DNA of 64,000 nucleotides from Cryobacterium levicorallinum (lineage in GTDB: Bacteria; Actinomycetota; Actinomycetes; Actinomycetales; Microbacteriaceae): contig NZ_SOFE01000023.1 of assembly GCF_004402405.1 (NCBI RefSeq), positions 124,001 to 188,000 of the forward strand, in the 5' to 3' direction. Shown in pieces: positions 51,809 through 60,211 of the stretch. The translations under genes were made by a program, and so were the position numbers. Position 1 is the stretch's first letter, and every line of letters starts with the position of its first letter. The notes beneath the pieces were generated by a model that ran no database searches, was not told the DNA's origin, and saw only the letters and a list, made by a program, of their open reading frames with translations.

Positions 51809-52047
51809 GGCGCTCACCCTACTCATCGTCCAAGATACGCGCAGAGATCGACCCTACCTATCCAATTTTCGACGGCGGAGCCGCTCATGAAACATGGCTC
51901 TTTGAGCGTCCTGGTGTCCAACTGGCCGTGGCCGGTGACAGGACCAGCGAATCTCGTCGGTCGCGGTTGCAGATGGCCGCCGGTGACTTCGCAAGGATGG
52001 CCGTTGACATTCTTAGCTCACCGTCCGAGAAATCTGAGCTCCGATAG
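51805..52047 (+). CDS. Small hypothetical protein coupled to the repeat protein
   Basis: An 80-residue reading whose TTG start overlaps the preceding stop. It contains IDPTYPIFDGGAAHETWLF and RSRLQMAAGDFARMAVDIL, which look protein-like rather than random. No ribosome-binding site or family match is visible. It may be a small partner or a gene remnant. Confidence 0.3.
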   Translation: MRRSPYSSSKIRAEIDPTYPIFDGGAAHETWLFERPGVQLAVAGDRTSESRRSRLQMAAGDFARMAVDILSSPSEKSELR

Positions 52048-52223
52048 CTCAGTCGTAATAGTGTCAGCGGTGTGCTTGGCGGGCATCGACGAGAAGTCTG
52101 CGCAGGGTTGGGGTACCACGTTTCCCGATACCGCTGGAGTGTTGTGTCGCTCACTTGACCCGTAGGTGTCAAGGCCGCTCTACTCCTGACGACCTAGCGA
52201 AAAGGACATCGGGTGTGAAACAG
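52048..52223. other. Intergenic region between convergent genes
   Basis: No gene supported. It separates the rightward repeat-protein gene from the leftward Gabija operon and probably holds terminators; no convincing hairpin was found by eye. Confidence 0.3.
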
Positions 52224-53966
52224 TTACAGGGAGAGCTCGGTGACGAAGCGACTGACTGGATTCAGGTGCTTCCTGCCATAGCGATCCTGGGTGTACCCGC
52301 TCCAGAGCAGGTATACATGATCGCGTGCGCGTGTAACTGAAACGTAGAACTTACTCCGTTCCTCCGCAAGTTCCGCGTTGTTCTTGGTCGCGTAGTAGTG
52401 AGGTATTCGACCGTCCTCAAGGCCGAGTACGAATGTTCTGTCAAACTCCAGTCCCTTACTAGAAGTCAGAGTTGTGACATAGCACTTGCCTAAACTGACT
52501 CGCTTCTCTCCGAGCTCGGCAATTGTCTGGCCGACAAGTGAGCCGTCGCGTAACTCAGAAATAATCCCGAGCGATTCCTCTTCGATTTGTCTTCTTGCCT
52601 CCACCGCCGCCTCAAGCATTATTGAATCAAGAACCGTCTCGAGGAATTCAAGCGCGCCACTACCCGGAGCGGCGGCAAAGCCCACGGGCCAAATACCTCC
52701 AACACCGACCTCGCTTAGGCCCGGTATTGTTCTTTGGATGTCAGCGATGACTTCCGAGAGCGCGTGGCCCGACGAGTCCTGGCCATGAGCTACCCATGCG
52801 CATATTCGCTCCAAATCGATCGAGAGGGGCGTCTCCCAGCTGTCTTGTGCACGAAACCAGGCGGGCACACCCTGACGGTTCAGCGCAGAAGTAGTCTCTG
52901 CGGCGATGTCGTTGGTCGCACAGAAGATTCCGATCTCATGCAGAGACATCCCTTGCGCGGCAAGCGGCGCGATCTGAGCCGCTGCGAAGTTTGCTTGACC
53001 TAGTATTCCTCCAGCCACCTTATGCACAGTAATACTGCCACCGTCTCGCGGAGTGACGGGCATTTCACGCTCACCGAGGAGGCGACGGGTGGCCTTAACT
53101 AGTTGTTCGCCCGACCGGTAATTAGTGTTCAGTTTCCTTTTTGTGATTCCGGAGAGTTCCGCGAGCTCAAGCAGAAGTTTTGGGTTAGTCCCAGTCCAGC
53201 GGTAAATTGCTTGATCAGCGTCTCCGACCGCGAATAAAATCGAGCTTTCAGTATCGCTTGCGAACGAGAGGCTCCGCACTATCCGGTCAAGTCCTGGGGC
53301 GAGGTCCTGATACTCGTCTACATAGATGCGCGGGAACATTGAGCGAAGTCCTGTGGCTATCGAAGGCTCGCCCTCGACAAACTTGACAGCAGCCTCGACC
53401 ATGCCGTGGAAATCAATCACTCCCGCATGATTCATTTGACGGAAGAATGCATCGCGAGCCAATATTGGATATTTTCCCAAGCGCGACCACTCCGCGTCGT
53501 CAACGAGCAGACTTCGGAATTTGTTCACAGTCGACCGAAGGTTGGAGCGTTCGTCTGATGGCACCTTCGCCGAATCCAGGGCGTCGACCCAGAGGGCATC
53601 CAACTCCGCGCTCCGACAGATACGAACAGTGGCAAGACCGGGCTCACCAGCAGCGTGCGCAAATGGTCTGACGATGCGATTGAGCGCAAAGGAGTGGACG
53701 GTGCCCACAAAGAGGTTGGTACGCCTGTCGGAACTGATCGCCCCGAATCTTTGGCGCATCTCTAACGCGGCACCATTGGTCAGGGTGATACATGCCGCGC
53801 CCTGAGGCGCCGCGACCTCAGCTACGAGTGATTGCGCAAGCCGCGTGACAAGGAGCTTAGTCTTGCCACTTCCAGGCGGGGCCAGAACTACGCAATGGGA
53901 CTTCACATCGAAAGCATCTCGCTGCCAGCTATCCAGCTCTGATATTGCTGTCTCCAGCGGGTTCAT
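52224..53966 (-). CDS. gajB: Gabija GajB-like UvrD helicase
   Basis: A 580-residue SF1 UvrD/PcrA-type helicase. Walker A is APPGSGKTKLL (residues about 29-39), motif II RIYVDEYQDLAPG, motif IV-like NTNYRSGEQL, and motif V/VI TLTSSKGLEFDRTFVLGLE and FYVSVTRARDHVYLL. The ATG at 53966 overlaps the stop of the OLD-type nuclease gene (ATGA). In Gabija, GajB partners GajA and senses DNA termini or ssDNA. Gene order is gajA then gajB, the usual order. Confidence 0.87.
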   Translation of the reverse strand: MNPLETAISELDSWQRDAFDVKSHCVVLAPPGSGKTKLLVTRLAQSLVAEVAAPQGAACITLTNGAALEMRQRFGAISSDRRTNLFVGTVHSFALNRIVRPFAHAAGEPGLATVRICRSAELDALWVDALDSAKVPSDERSNLRSTVNKFRSLLVDDAEWSRLGKYPILARDAFFRQMNHAGVIDFHGMVEAAVKFVEGEPSIATGLRSMFPRIYVDEYQDLAPGLDRIVRSLSFASDTESSILFAVGDADQAIYRWTGTNPKLLLELAELSGITKRKLNTNYRSGEQLVKATRRLLGEREMPVTPRDGGSITVHKVAGGILGQANFAAAQIAPLAAQGMSLHEIGIFCATNDIAAETTSALNRQGVPAWFRAQDSWETPLSIDLERICAWVAHGQDSSGHALSEVIADIQRTIPGLSEVGVGGIWPVGFAAAPGSGALEFLETVLDSIMLEAAVEARRQIEEESLGIISELRDGSLVGQTIAELGEKRVSLGKCYVTTLTSSKGLEFDRTFVLGLEDGRIPHYYATKNNAELAEERSKFYVSVTRARDHVYLLWSGYTQDRYGRKHLNPVSRFVTELSL

Positions 53967-55666
53967 TTTGACGCCAATAGGTAGTCCAGCGACGCTTTGA
54001 CGTAACCCGGCACTTCGACCAGCTCTGATGCCAGGCGCTGCGCGAACCTCCCCTTGCCGCCAGCAACCACCACTTCACTTATGAGGCTGGACTTGGACGG
54101 CTTGCCATTCCATGCGCCGACCCGCGACCCGGTATTGCTACTACCCAATTCGACGAGGACTGAATCGACGATGGAGCCGTTTGCGCCCGTCGCGTATAGA
54201 TCAAGCTCGAGCGTATCGTCGCCGACGAACATCCCCAGGCTGGCGGGCGATGCGCCGCCGTAGTTATTCGCGCTGAAACGTGTGACTCGTGCCTGCCCTG
54301 CCGACACTGACTGCGCGTCGAGATCGCCGTCTGTCAAAAGGGCCCACGGAATTCCGAGTGCATCACAGAATTTAAGGTACGACTCGAAATGGGTTCCGTG
54401 GATTGCGCAGACCGATATTCCTTCCTTATCAAGATCGATATTCAGAATCGCGGCGAAGGCCGGTAGCAGTACCTCCTCCGCATAGCCCTCCACGAGCAGA
54501 ACTTTGTCCGCAAACACCATCTCTGCCTGGGTCGCATTTAGATAACGGTTCATGTCATCCCACTCTCGGCTTGAGAGCGCAGCACTTCGCGCCGAGAAAC
54601 CTGTCGATCCCGTCAACCCAGATTTGAGTCGAATCAGGTGTCGAGCATCAACTGCCGAAGCCACATGGGGAGAATGAGTGGTGACCACCATCGACGTCTG
54701 CCCGTCACGCGGAGTCAGATTTTCGAGAACCGCACGCTGCATATGTGGATGAAGGTGCGCCTCCGGCTCTTCCACCAGCAAAAGCGTGTGGCTCACAACC
54801 TTCTGAAGAATCTGTGCACGAAAGCCCATCTGCAAGAGCGCAAAGTAGAGGATGTTTTGCCCACCTAGACTCGCTGCAGATAAGCGTCGAGCGCGATCAC
54901 CGTCAATGTAAAGCTGCATCGCTCGCACAAGCCCTAAAGGTTCCGGCGGCGTGGATCGTAGCGTTGCGCCAAGTGACTGCCGGCGACCGACCGACCCTAA
55001 CAGCTCGGATTCCAAATCGGTAGATATCTGTTGGATCGGGCTCATGGATTGCAAAGTTGAATTTGCACTCTCGAGGTTCGCTCTGATCTGCTCCAACTGC
55101 TGCGGATCAAGCGCTTCGCTGGCTCCCTCAAGCAAAGACTTCAAAGGCGACTTTCTCCAAGAGCGAATGTCCCCCTCGACATCGCGTAACGCATGAAGAA
55201 ACGCGACGAAGATTTCTTCTCGTAAATCCGGGCCTACCCTTTTACCGGACCCGTTGCTTCCGAAATATACACCGTCGCGATACTTGTTTCCCTTGGTCGG
55301 ATCCGGAGCCCAGACGTAGGTCATTTCGGCACGAACGGGGGTCGTGGTTACTAACCCCTGAAACAGCACTGCTGCAATGCGTCCGTCATTTTGGAAGTCT
55401 GCGAACTGCAGTGTGATCGAAATTGTTTCGAGCGCCTTCATCGGCTCGTACGTAGGATCCCCTTTACGTAATCCATCCCAAAAATCGTCCGATGTCAACT
55501 TGCGTTCGGCATACGGCATAGCTGGATCAAGAACCAAGCGAATGGCATTTATGAGGTTGGTCTTCCCTGTGCGATTCTCGCCTACGACCACACTCACCTG
55601 CCCGAGCTCCAGATCGAGCCCATGAATGTTTCGGTAGTTGTGGACACGCACTCTTGAAAGTCGCAT
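53963..55666 (-). CDS. gajA: Gabija GajA-like OLD-family ATPase-Toprim nuclease
   Basis: A 567-residue protein. I use ATG 55666 (MRLSRVRVHNYRNIHGLDLE) since OLD proteins start there; the longer frame adds unrelated residues. The ABC/SMC-like ATPase has Walker A VVGENRTGKTNLINAI and signature/Walker B LLLVEEPEAHLHPH, then HSPHVASAV. The Toprim half has LLVEGYAEEVLLPAF (catalytic Glu) and LLTDGDLD (DxD). Length is close to the described GajA. It is a sequence-directed nicking nuclease activated when NTP falls. The two-gene operon is complete and intact. Confidence 0.9.
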   Translation of the reverse strand: MRLSRVRVHNYRNIHGLDLELGQVSVVVGENRTGKTNLINAIRLVLDPAMPYAERKLTSDDFWDGLRKGDPTYEPMKALETISITLQFADFQNDGRIAAVLFQGLVTTTPVRAEMTYVWAPDPTKGNKYRDGVYFGSNGSGKRVGPDLREEIFVAFLHALRDVEGDIRSWRKSPLKSLLEGASEALDPQQLEQIRANLESANSTLQSMSPIQQISTDLESELLGSVGRRQSLGATLRSTPPEPLGLVRAMQLYIDGDRARRLSAASLGGQNILYFALLQMGFRAQILQKVVSHTLLLVEEPEAHLHPHMQRAVLENLTPRDGQTSMVVTTHSPHVASAVDARHLIRLKSGLTGSTGFSARSAALSSREWDDMNRYLNATQAEMVFADKVLLVEGYAEEVLLPAFAAILNIDLDKEGISVCAIHGTHFESYLKFCDALGIPWALLTDGDLDAQSVSAGQARVTRFSANNYGGASPASLGMFVGDDTLELDLYATGANGSIVDSVLVELGSSNTGSRVGAWNGKPSKSSLISEVVVAGGKGRFAQRLASELVEVPGYVKASLDYLLASK

Positions 55667-55968
55667 GAATCTCAACATAGTGGGCGGATTGCTCCGATGT
55701 AGTACCCGGGGTATCGGCGCTAAGGATCCCCCACAAGTCTTTGGACCCGTGCAACGCTGACCCCAGCATGGCAACGTCACTTCAAAGCGCCAACCTGCCC
55801 TGGGCTCTGATTCAGCATTCGACGCGGCTGTGCCGATCAGTACGAGCCGACTATCGACGATTCCAAATCGTGATCGTCCGACGATTCCGATGGGAAGTCG
55901 ATCAATTGCGGCCGAGATGTCAAGCGGCGGGCCGGTCCCTGCCCCGGCGTGGCATTGAACTCAAAGCC
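55667..55968. other. Upstream region of the Gabija operon
   Basis: Holds the Gabija promoter on the minus strand, not resolvable by eye, and no supported gene. An open plus-strand frame from 55741 has no ribosome-binding site and Arg-rich composition for its first 75 codons. Confidence 0.3.
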
Positions 55969-56433
55969 GTGATCGCGGCTGGACTGCTGTGGCTTTCGGC
56001 AAGCGCTCTCATTCTGTTTGCAGAGGAGCTAGCCTTCCGCATCGTTGGAGTGGTCTCTTTCGCCGCAGCGATTCCATCGGCAATCGCTGCGGCCGCGGCT
56101 TTCGCGACCGTCGCTGATGGCTCCGCTTGCGGGCACTTCGTCCGCGTCCGTAGCTTGTTGCAGTTGGCCCTTCGGGTGCCCATTGAGCTCCCGGATTGCG
56201 GAAATTGCGGGCACGTTCAACGGGTTGACGCCAGCAGTCTGTTCAATTGCGGACATCGCACCGTAAATCTGAAAACAGGGGTGCTTTTTCCGAAGCTCAA
56301 CCCCCACGCCGAATTCTTCGGTTGGCCTCACATCTCCCGACGGCGTCCTCGCGACTACTGCCGCCGCGCACCGAAGCGTGCGAAGGTAGGACTATGTCTC
56401 GTCGGCGCCGGCTTTCGCCCTGGTATTGGGTGA
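55969..56433 (+). CDS. Possible small membrane protein with Cys-rich tail
   Basis: From GTG 55969 a 154-residue reading opens with two hydrophobic helices (IAAGLLWLSASALILFAEEL, VVSFAAAIPSAIAAAAAFA) and then a Cys-rich part DCGNCGHVQ and FNCGHRTVN. The membrane part looks real, the C-terminal part less so, because it overlaps the better-supported gene at 56394. No strong ribosome-binding site. Confidence 0.25.
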   Translation: MIAAGLLWLSASALILFAEELAFRIVGVVSFAAAIPSAIAAAAAFATVADGSACGHFVRVRSLLQLALRVPIELPDCGNCGHVQRVDASSLFNCGHRTVNLKTGVLFPKLNPHAEFFGWPHISRRRPRDYCRRAPKRAKVGLCLVGAGFRPGIG

Positions 56434-56657
56434 TGCTGGGAGCGCTAGTTGTGGTGGGTGTGTTGTGGGTGTCGGACCTTGTAGTCGGCTGGGCACCCAG
56501 GTCGCTGCTACCAGTGGTCATGGTCATCGTGCTTGCGTCAAACGTCTTCACCTTCCGCCTGTTGTGGAAGCAATCGGATCACCCTGCTTTTCACAAAGAT
56601 CCGCGAGGCTCGGATTCGAAGCCGCACGCGCCGGGTGATAGCGAATCCGGTCGTTAG
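56394..56657 (+). CDS. Small two-helix membrane protein
   Basis: An 87-residue product from ATG 56394, preceded by AAGGTAGGA. Basic start MSRRRRLSPWYW, two transmembrane helices (about 12-31 and 37-58: YWVMLGALVVVGVLWVSDLV and SLLPVVMVIVLASNVFTF), then a charged, Ser/Pro-rich tail. No family is recognised. It stands alone near the right end of the ICE. Confidence 0.55.
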   Translation: MSRRRRLSPWYWVMLGALVVVGVLWVSDLVVGWAPRSLLPVVMVIVLASNVFTFRLLWKQSDHPAFHKDPRGSDSKPHAPGDSESGR

Positions 56658-56926
56658 CCGCCGCCGATGTCTCCGGCTCGGCTTTCTATTGGTGGTCGTC
56701 GCCACCGACTTAACCTAGATCCAGCGCCTGAAGCGGCCGACAGGATAGCCCGCGATTCCTCCCTCTTCCTGGACGATGGGATTCCGGGATGAGTGCTTTC
56801 AGGGTCCCCCTATCGGGCGGCGCCTTTCCTCGTTTGGTGATGAGCGCGAACCGGCTTCCGCCCTCGAGCCAGGTGACGGACGACTTCTCTCACGGGATCT
56901 CGGAACGCTTGGCTGCAGTCAGCGAT
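56658..56926. other. Intergenic stretch with no supported gene
   Basis: Long open frames here on both strands are Arg/Pro-rich shadows without ribosome-binding sites. It lies between convergent genes. Confidence 0.3.
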
Positions 56927-57043
56927 TCAGGGAAGCCGCGCGCGACCCGGTCGGCGATGCTCGGCGGGATCGTGCAACCCCGTCAGCAACGTTGCTGCTA
57001 CGGCGAGGGCGGCGAATGCGCCACCGAAGACAAGTACCCTCAT
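56927..57043 (-). CDS. 38-residue hydrophobic peptide coupled to the membrane gene
   Basis: ATG 57043 overlaps the stop of the upstream membrane gene (ATGA). The peptide has one hydrophobic helix (residues 2-23: RVLVFGGAFAALAVAATLL) and a charged tail ending RRPGRARLP. Overlap coupling supports translation; function is unknown. It is too short for normal gene callers. Confidence 0.45.
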   Translation of the reverse strand: MRVLVFGGAFAALAVAATLLTGLHDPAEHRRPGRARLP

Positions 57044-57723
57044 GGGTGTGGTGCTTCCTTCCCTGCGCCCGGTCTGTGCAGCGGCGATGTCGAACCGCTG
57101 ATGGAGATGGTGTTGCCCTCGCGCTCGCCCTCGAATCGGTACTCGCCCCAGCGGATCGTTTGTGACTGCTCGTGCTCGACCGCGGCCCAATCCCACCCGG
57201 TAAGAGCAGGGGAGTCGGCGCCGCATTGGGGCGGGTAGGACTCCATGATCGTCGTGCAGAACACCGGTCCGTCTCCATCATCGAGCACCATGCCGGCGAA
57301 CGATTCCTCGGCGGGGCCGCTCAACGCGATCCGCAGCGCGAGGATCGCGAGCGCGAGGGCGACCGGTGTCATTGCATACCGCTCTGGTTTGGACCGGGAG
57401 ATCGCATTCATCACCAAACCGAGGGTGAGGTATCCAACGACCACCCAGATTCCCACTTGCGAGAATGCGTTCGGAAACACGTCAGCGACACCCGCCCGGT
57501 CGAGGGCGAGCAGGGCGATGAACCCGTAGATCAGGATGGAGACGCCGGAGGCGATCCGATACCCGAGCGGAAGCACGCCGGGATACTGCCCGCCCCACGC
57601 GAATCGTCCCCACGGCGCGCCGAACGCGAGGGAGAGCTGGAAGAGAACCAGCAGGCCAATCAGAGTGACGAAGGCGATGGCGGCGATCACGGATGCAAGC
57701 ATACGGGGCGCAGGTAGACCCAT
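57040..57723 (-). CDS. Uncharacterised four-helix membrane protein
   Basis: A 227-residue product from ATG 57723 (ATG 57702 is an alternative). Four transmembrane helices (for example SVIAAIAFVTLIGLLVLFQL, SGVSILIYGFIALLALDRAG, VGIWVVVGYLTLGLVMNAI, VALALAILALRIAL) precede an extracytoplasmic C-terminal domain with two Cys (VFCTTIMESYPPQCG), probably a disulfide. Such hybrid proteins are frequent in Microbacteriaceae; no function is established. Confidence 0.65.
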   Translation of the reverse strand: MGLPAPRMLASVIAAIAFVTLIGLLVLFQLSLAFGAPWGRFAWGGQYPGVLPLGYRIASGVSILIYGFIALLALDRAGVADVFPNAFSQVGIWVVVGYLTLGLVMNAISRSKPERYAMTPVALALAILALRIALSGPAEESFAGMVLDDGDGPVFCTTIMESYPPQCGADSPALTGWDWAAVEHEQSQTIRWGEYRFEGEREGNTISISGSTSPLHRPGAGKEAPHP

Positions 57724-57947
57724 CCTTGCCAGCAGGGAGCACGTCTGCCGCGCTGTGTTCTGTTGCGCTGCCACTATGCACGCAACTGTCGATACTGCTC
57801 GGCCAAGACGAATCCCGAAAAACAACGCGTGCCGCTGGAAACAGTGCTTCCCCTCATTCAACGGACAGTGCGGCGAGGAGCGCCGGTGCCGCGGTGAGAG
57901 TCCTGCTCTCTTGCGGTGGAAGATCCCACCGATCGATCAGCAGTGAG

Positions 57948-58412
57948 TCATCGAGCGGCGGGACGGCGGGCAGATGCGACAGCCGATCGCGGGGCGCCCG
58001 TCGTGCTGCGGATTCTTCCCGCAGCGCCGGGGTCAGTAGGGAGAATGGTGGCTGCCGCAGCCTGGGAAACGATGGCACGGGCGCGCTTGTTCTTGGCGCT
58101 GATCAGGCGCCACAATTCGTTGCAATTCGGGTTCGAGCACTCGAAGCGCACGACGTTCCCGACACGCGTCATGTCGCGGCGCTGGTGGCAGCGGTAGCAG
58201 TCCGGCCGGCCCATGACGATAAGCAGCTCGGGGTCGATGAGCTCCTCAAACGTGGGGTGGAAACGCTTGGGGCAGGTATCACGCACGCAGGCCCACTCGT
58301 GGACGCGATGGTGCATGACTTCTTCCATCGGTAGCTCGCATTCGGAACAGATTGGCGGAGGAGCCTTGGAATTGAACGCGGCGACTCCTGTGGCGTCATG
58401 AGCGTCAGTCAT
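57948..58412 (-). CDS. Double zinc-ribbon protein
   Basis: A 154-residue reading from ATG 58412. Two metal-binding clusters are visible: CSEC with a CVRDTC pair 24 residues later (about 22-53), and CYRC with CSNPNC (about 72-95). The C-terminal 40 residues are basic and low complexity. The start has no good ribosome-binding site, so a different in-frame start is possible. DNA or RNA binding is the usual role of such ribbons. Confidence 0.5.
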   Translation of the reverse strand: MTDAHDATGVAAFNSKAPPPICSECELPMEEVMHHRVHEWACVRDTCPKRFHPTFEELIDPELLIVMGRPDCYRCHQRRDMTRVGNVVRFECSNPNCNELWRLISAKNKRARAIVSQAAAATILPTDPGAAGRIRSTTGAPRSAVASARRPAAR

Positions 58413-58714
58413 GGGGGATGGGGTAGCGCTGTGGTGGTCGGTATGGCTACGGGTTGCGGTAGGTGCTGCGCATAGCTGGTGTCTCGCAACTGTGATGGGA
58501 CCCTTCGTGTATTGGGTGATTGAACCGCACAGTTGCGAGACCTCGTGCGGATCACCATCACCGGCGTCGACCTGTTGATCCTCGGCGACTTCGCGCTCGA
58601 TCTGGTGGTTGAGCAGGTGCACCTATTGCTGCGGACGCCCTTAGGTGTGCGACATAGAGGAAGGAGCTGCCATTCAAGACTTGACGCGCGCACGCTTATT
58701 CAACGTTTATTGCC
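58413..58714. other. Gene-poor right end of the ICE
   Basis: No full gene is supported. It contains the inverted repeat at 58481-58541. A short plus-strand reading from 58533 includes VDLLILGDFALD, which resembles the Walker B region of IS21-type IstB ATPases; similarity ends after about 22 residues, so a transposon relic is possible but not shown. Confidence 0.35.
58481..58541. repeat. 14-bp perfect inverted repeat
   Basis: GTCTCGCAACTGTG (58481-58494) and CACAGTTGCGAGAC (58528-58541) are exact inverted copies separated by 33 bases. This could be two insertion-sequence end fragments, a non-autonomous element or an RNA hairpin. No target duplication is seen around it. Confidence 0.6.
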
Positions 58715-58814
58715 TCGAGACACATCGAGATGGGTCGAGGTGTTGAGATAATGGTGACGACATCTCACACAAGAAGGTCCTGATCAGGTCGAGATAAGTC
58801 GAGAATAACCGAGG
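58715..58814 (+). promoter_or_regulatory. Phased TCGAGA site array inside attR
   Basis: TCGAGA or one-mismatch hexamers lie at 58715, 58725, 58735 and (off phase) 58743, then at 58789, 58799 and 58809. Within each group the spacing is exactly 10 bp, one helical turn, so proteins would bind one face. Two groups of about three sites, 74 bp apart, within 150 bp of the attachment core, fit excisionase or integrase arm sites. Confidence 0.6.
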
Positions 58815-58858
58815 TATCAGTCCGCGCTTGGTCTGGTCCAAAAGAGCCCTGGCGCAGA

Positions 58859-58901
58859 CCGTCGGTCCCGGGTTCAAGTCCCGGCCGCCCTACTGTAAAT
58901 T
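58859..58901 (+). repeat. attR: 43-bp direct repeat
   Basis: Identical to 1432-1474. Here the repeat is preceded by non-tRNA sequence, so it is only the 3' tRNA half. The right side continues with 18 bases similar to those after attL and then a second excisionase gene, showing that this copy was also the attL of an older, tandemly integrated element. Confidence 0.93.
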
Positions 58902-58919
58902 GATTCTTATCAGGATTTC

Positions 58920-59300
58920 TTGTCTGTACCGAAAGGGCAAGACTTGATGCACTATCCGTTTATTGGTCTTTTATTAAAAAATATCCACCATCTCCGGCCT
59001 CTCGTACGGAAGGTGCACGACCCGGTTCGGGTCATCTGGAATGACCTCGATCACCTATGGGTTATGGACAGCGAACGACACTTTGGGCTCGGCCTCGAGC
59101 TGGTTTTAACGACGAGCGAGCTCGCCGAGTACCTCGGCGTGCAGACGCAGGCGATCTACGATCTGCGTACCGACAGACGTGGTCCCTCGGGCATTCGAGT
59201 GGGCAGGGAGATTCGCTTCCGCGTTTCCGACGTGGTGCGGTGGCTCGATGGGCTCCACGAGCCAGAGACTCCCGTCGTCGACGAAGGGGCCAGGGGCTGA
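58920..59300 (+). CDS. Second excisionase-like protein (relic element)
   Basis: A 126-residue homologue of the protein at 1493 with the same HTH (LTTSELAEYLGVQTQAIYDL, IRVGREIRFRVSDVVRWLDG). The frame is intact and its stop overlaps the ATG of the truncated integrase. Differences are spread through the N-terminus (for example LLKNIHHLRPLVRKVHD), so it is a diverged element rather than a recent duplicate. It may still act on the shared att region. Confidence 0.78.
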   Translation: MSVPKGQDLMHYPFIGLLLKNIHHLRPLVRKVHDPVRVIWNDLDHLWVMDSERHFGLGLELVLTTSELAEYLGVQTQAIYDLRTDRRGPSGIRVGREIRFRVSDVVRWLDGLHEPETPVVDEGARG

Positions 59301-60074
59301 TGGCCGGACGACCACGTCTGCCAGTCAGCACGTTCGGCGCCATCACGACTCAACAAGTCGGTCCGGGAATCTTCCGGGCCATAACTCGCTTCCGGGACTG
59401 GGATGGTCAAACGCGGAGAGTGACGGCGACCGGACCGAGTCGTAACGCTCCGCAGGCGTCCCTCAAAGCAGAACTTGTCGACCGGCTGAGAGCCGGCGGC
59501 AGTGGCGACGCGCTCACGGCGAGTTCACCATTTGCGTTGCTCGCGGCCGCGTGGATGGAGGACGTGATGCTCGATGTCGACCGTTCCCAGGGCACGAAGG
59601 ACACCTATCAACGTCAGTTGCGCGTGCTTGTGCTGCCCTACTTCGAGAACTTTGCGATTCGGGAGGTGACCGTCGGTCGTATAGAGCTCTTCCTCAGGAA
59701 GCAGCGAGCGCAGTCGTATGCGCGGGCAAAGCACTCCCGCACAATCCTGGGCATGATCCTGGCGTTCGCGACGCGGCGGGAGATCATTCCGCGAAATCCG
59801 ATGAAGGAGACGTCGCGCATGAAGAGCCCTCCGCACACGCCGAAGGCGCTCACCCCCGACCAGATTGCCGCTATCCGCCTCGCAGCCCGTGAATGGCGCA
59901 CGGAGGAAGGCAGGATGGGGCCGCGGTCCGACGGCCAGGTGCGCGACATCATCGAGGTGATGCTCGGCACCGCCACGCGCATCGGAGAAGTGCTCGCCAT
60001 TCGGCAGTGCGACGTCGACTTGAAAGCCGACCCGCCGCGGGTGACCATCAGCGGCACGCTTGTCGTGCACAACA
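59300..60074 (+). pseudogene. Truncated second tyrosine integrase
   Basis: It matches the integrase at 1870 for about 258 residues (MAGRPRLPVSTFGAITTQQV to ISGTLVVHN), including the first catalytic Arg (GTATRIGE), and then homology stops. The HxxR and Tyr segments are gone, so it is inactive. The frame happens to stay open to 61369 because it runs antisense to the aldehyde dehydrogenase gene; that extension is not protein-like. A deletion joined the element to the chromosome near 60074. Confidence 0.88.
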
Positions 60075-60129
60075 AAGCACTAACAGGCGCAGTCCAACAC
60101 GTCGGCGGTTGGCATCGCACGGCTGCGCT

Positions 60130-60171
60130 AAAAAAGGGTGACCTCTGCGGCCTGTGCTGTCGCCGTCACCC
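60130..60171 (-). terminator. Intrinsic terminator of the aldehyde dehydrogenase operon
   Basis: On the minus strand, GGGTGAC (60171-60165) pairs with GTCACCC (60142-60136) and is followed by six T (60135-60130). This is a classic hairpin plus T tract, about 40 bases after the stop at 60212. The ICE relic boundary (near 60074) is just beyond it. Confidence 0.8.
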
Positions 60172-60211
60172 GTTGTTGTCGCGCTTGCGGAGGCGCATAT
60201 GGCGAATCGGG

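Larger units (their letters stand above)
1432..58901. mobile_element. Integrative and conjugative element, about 57.4 kb, in a tRNA(CAT) gene
   Basis: Perfect 43-bp direct repeats at 1432-1474 and 58859-58901 bound the region. The left copy completes the tRNA; the right copy lacks the 5' tRNA half. Between them lie excisionase and tyrosine integrase genes directly inside attL, a complete actinobacterial-type transfer set (T4CP, VirB4-like, SCO6880-family, TrbL-like, pilin-like, M23 peptidase, TcpC-like, MobF relaxase), SSB, ParB, primase-polymerase, an ImmR/ImmA-type switch and at least three defence loci. All signature genes are open, so mobility is plausible. A second excisionase/integrase remnant directly right of attR shows that the site has received more than one related element. 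Confidence 0.9.

Noticed and set aside
58533-58640. IS21 IstB pseudogene as a firm call
   Set aside because: Only about a dozen residues around VDLLILGDFALD resemble IstB; the following residues do not.
1432-58901. CRISPR array search
   Set aside because: No regularly spaced direct repeats of 25-40 bp with unique spacers were found; the phased sites at 58715-58814 are 6-bp and 10 bp apart.
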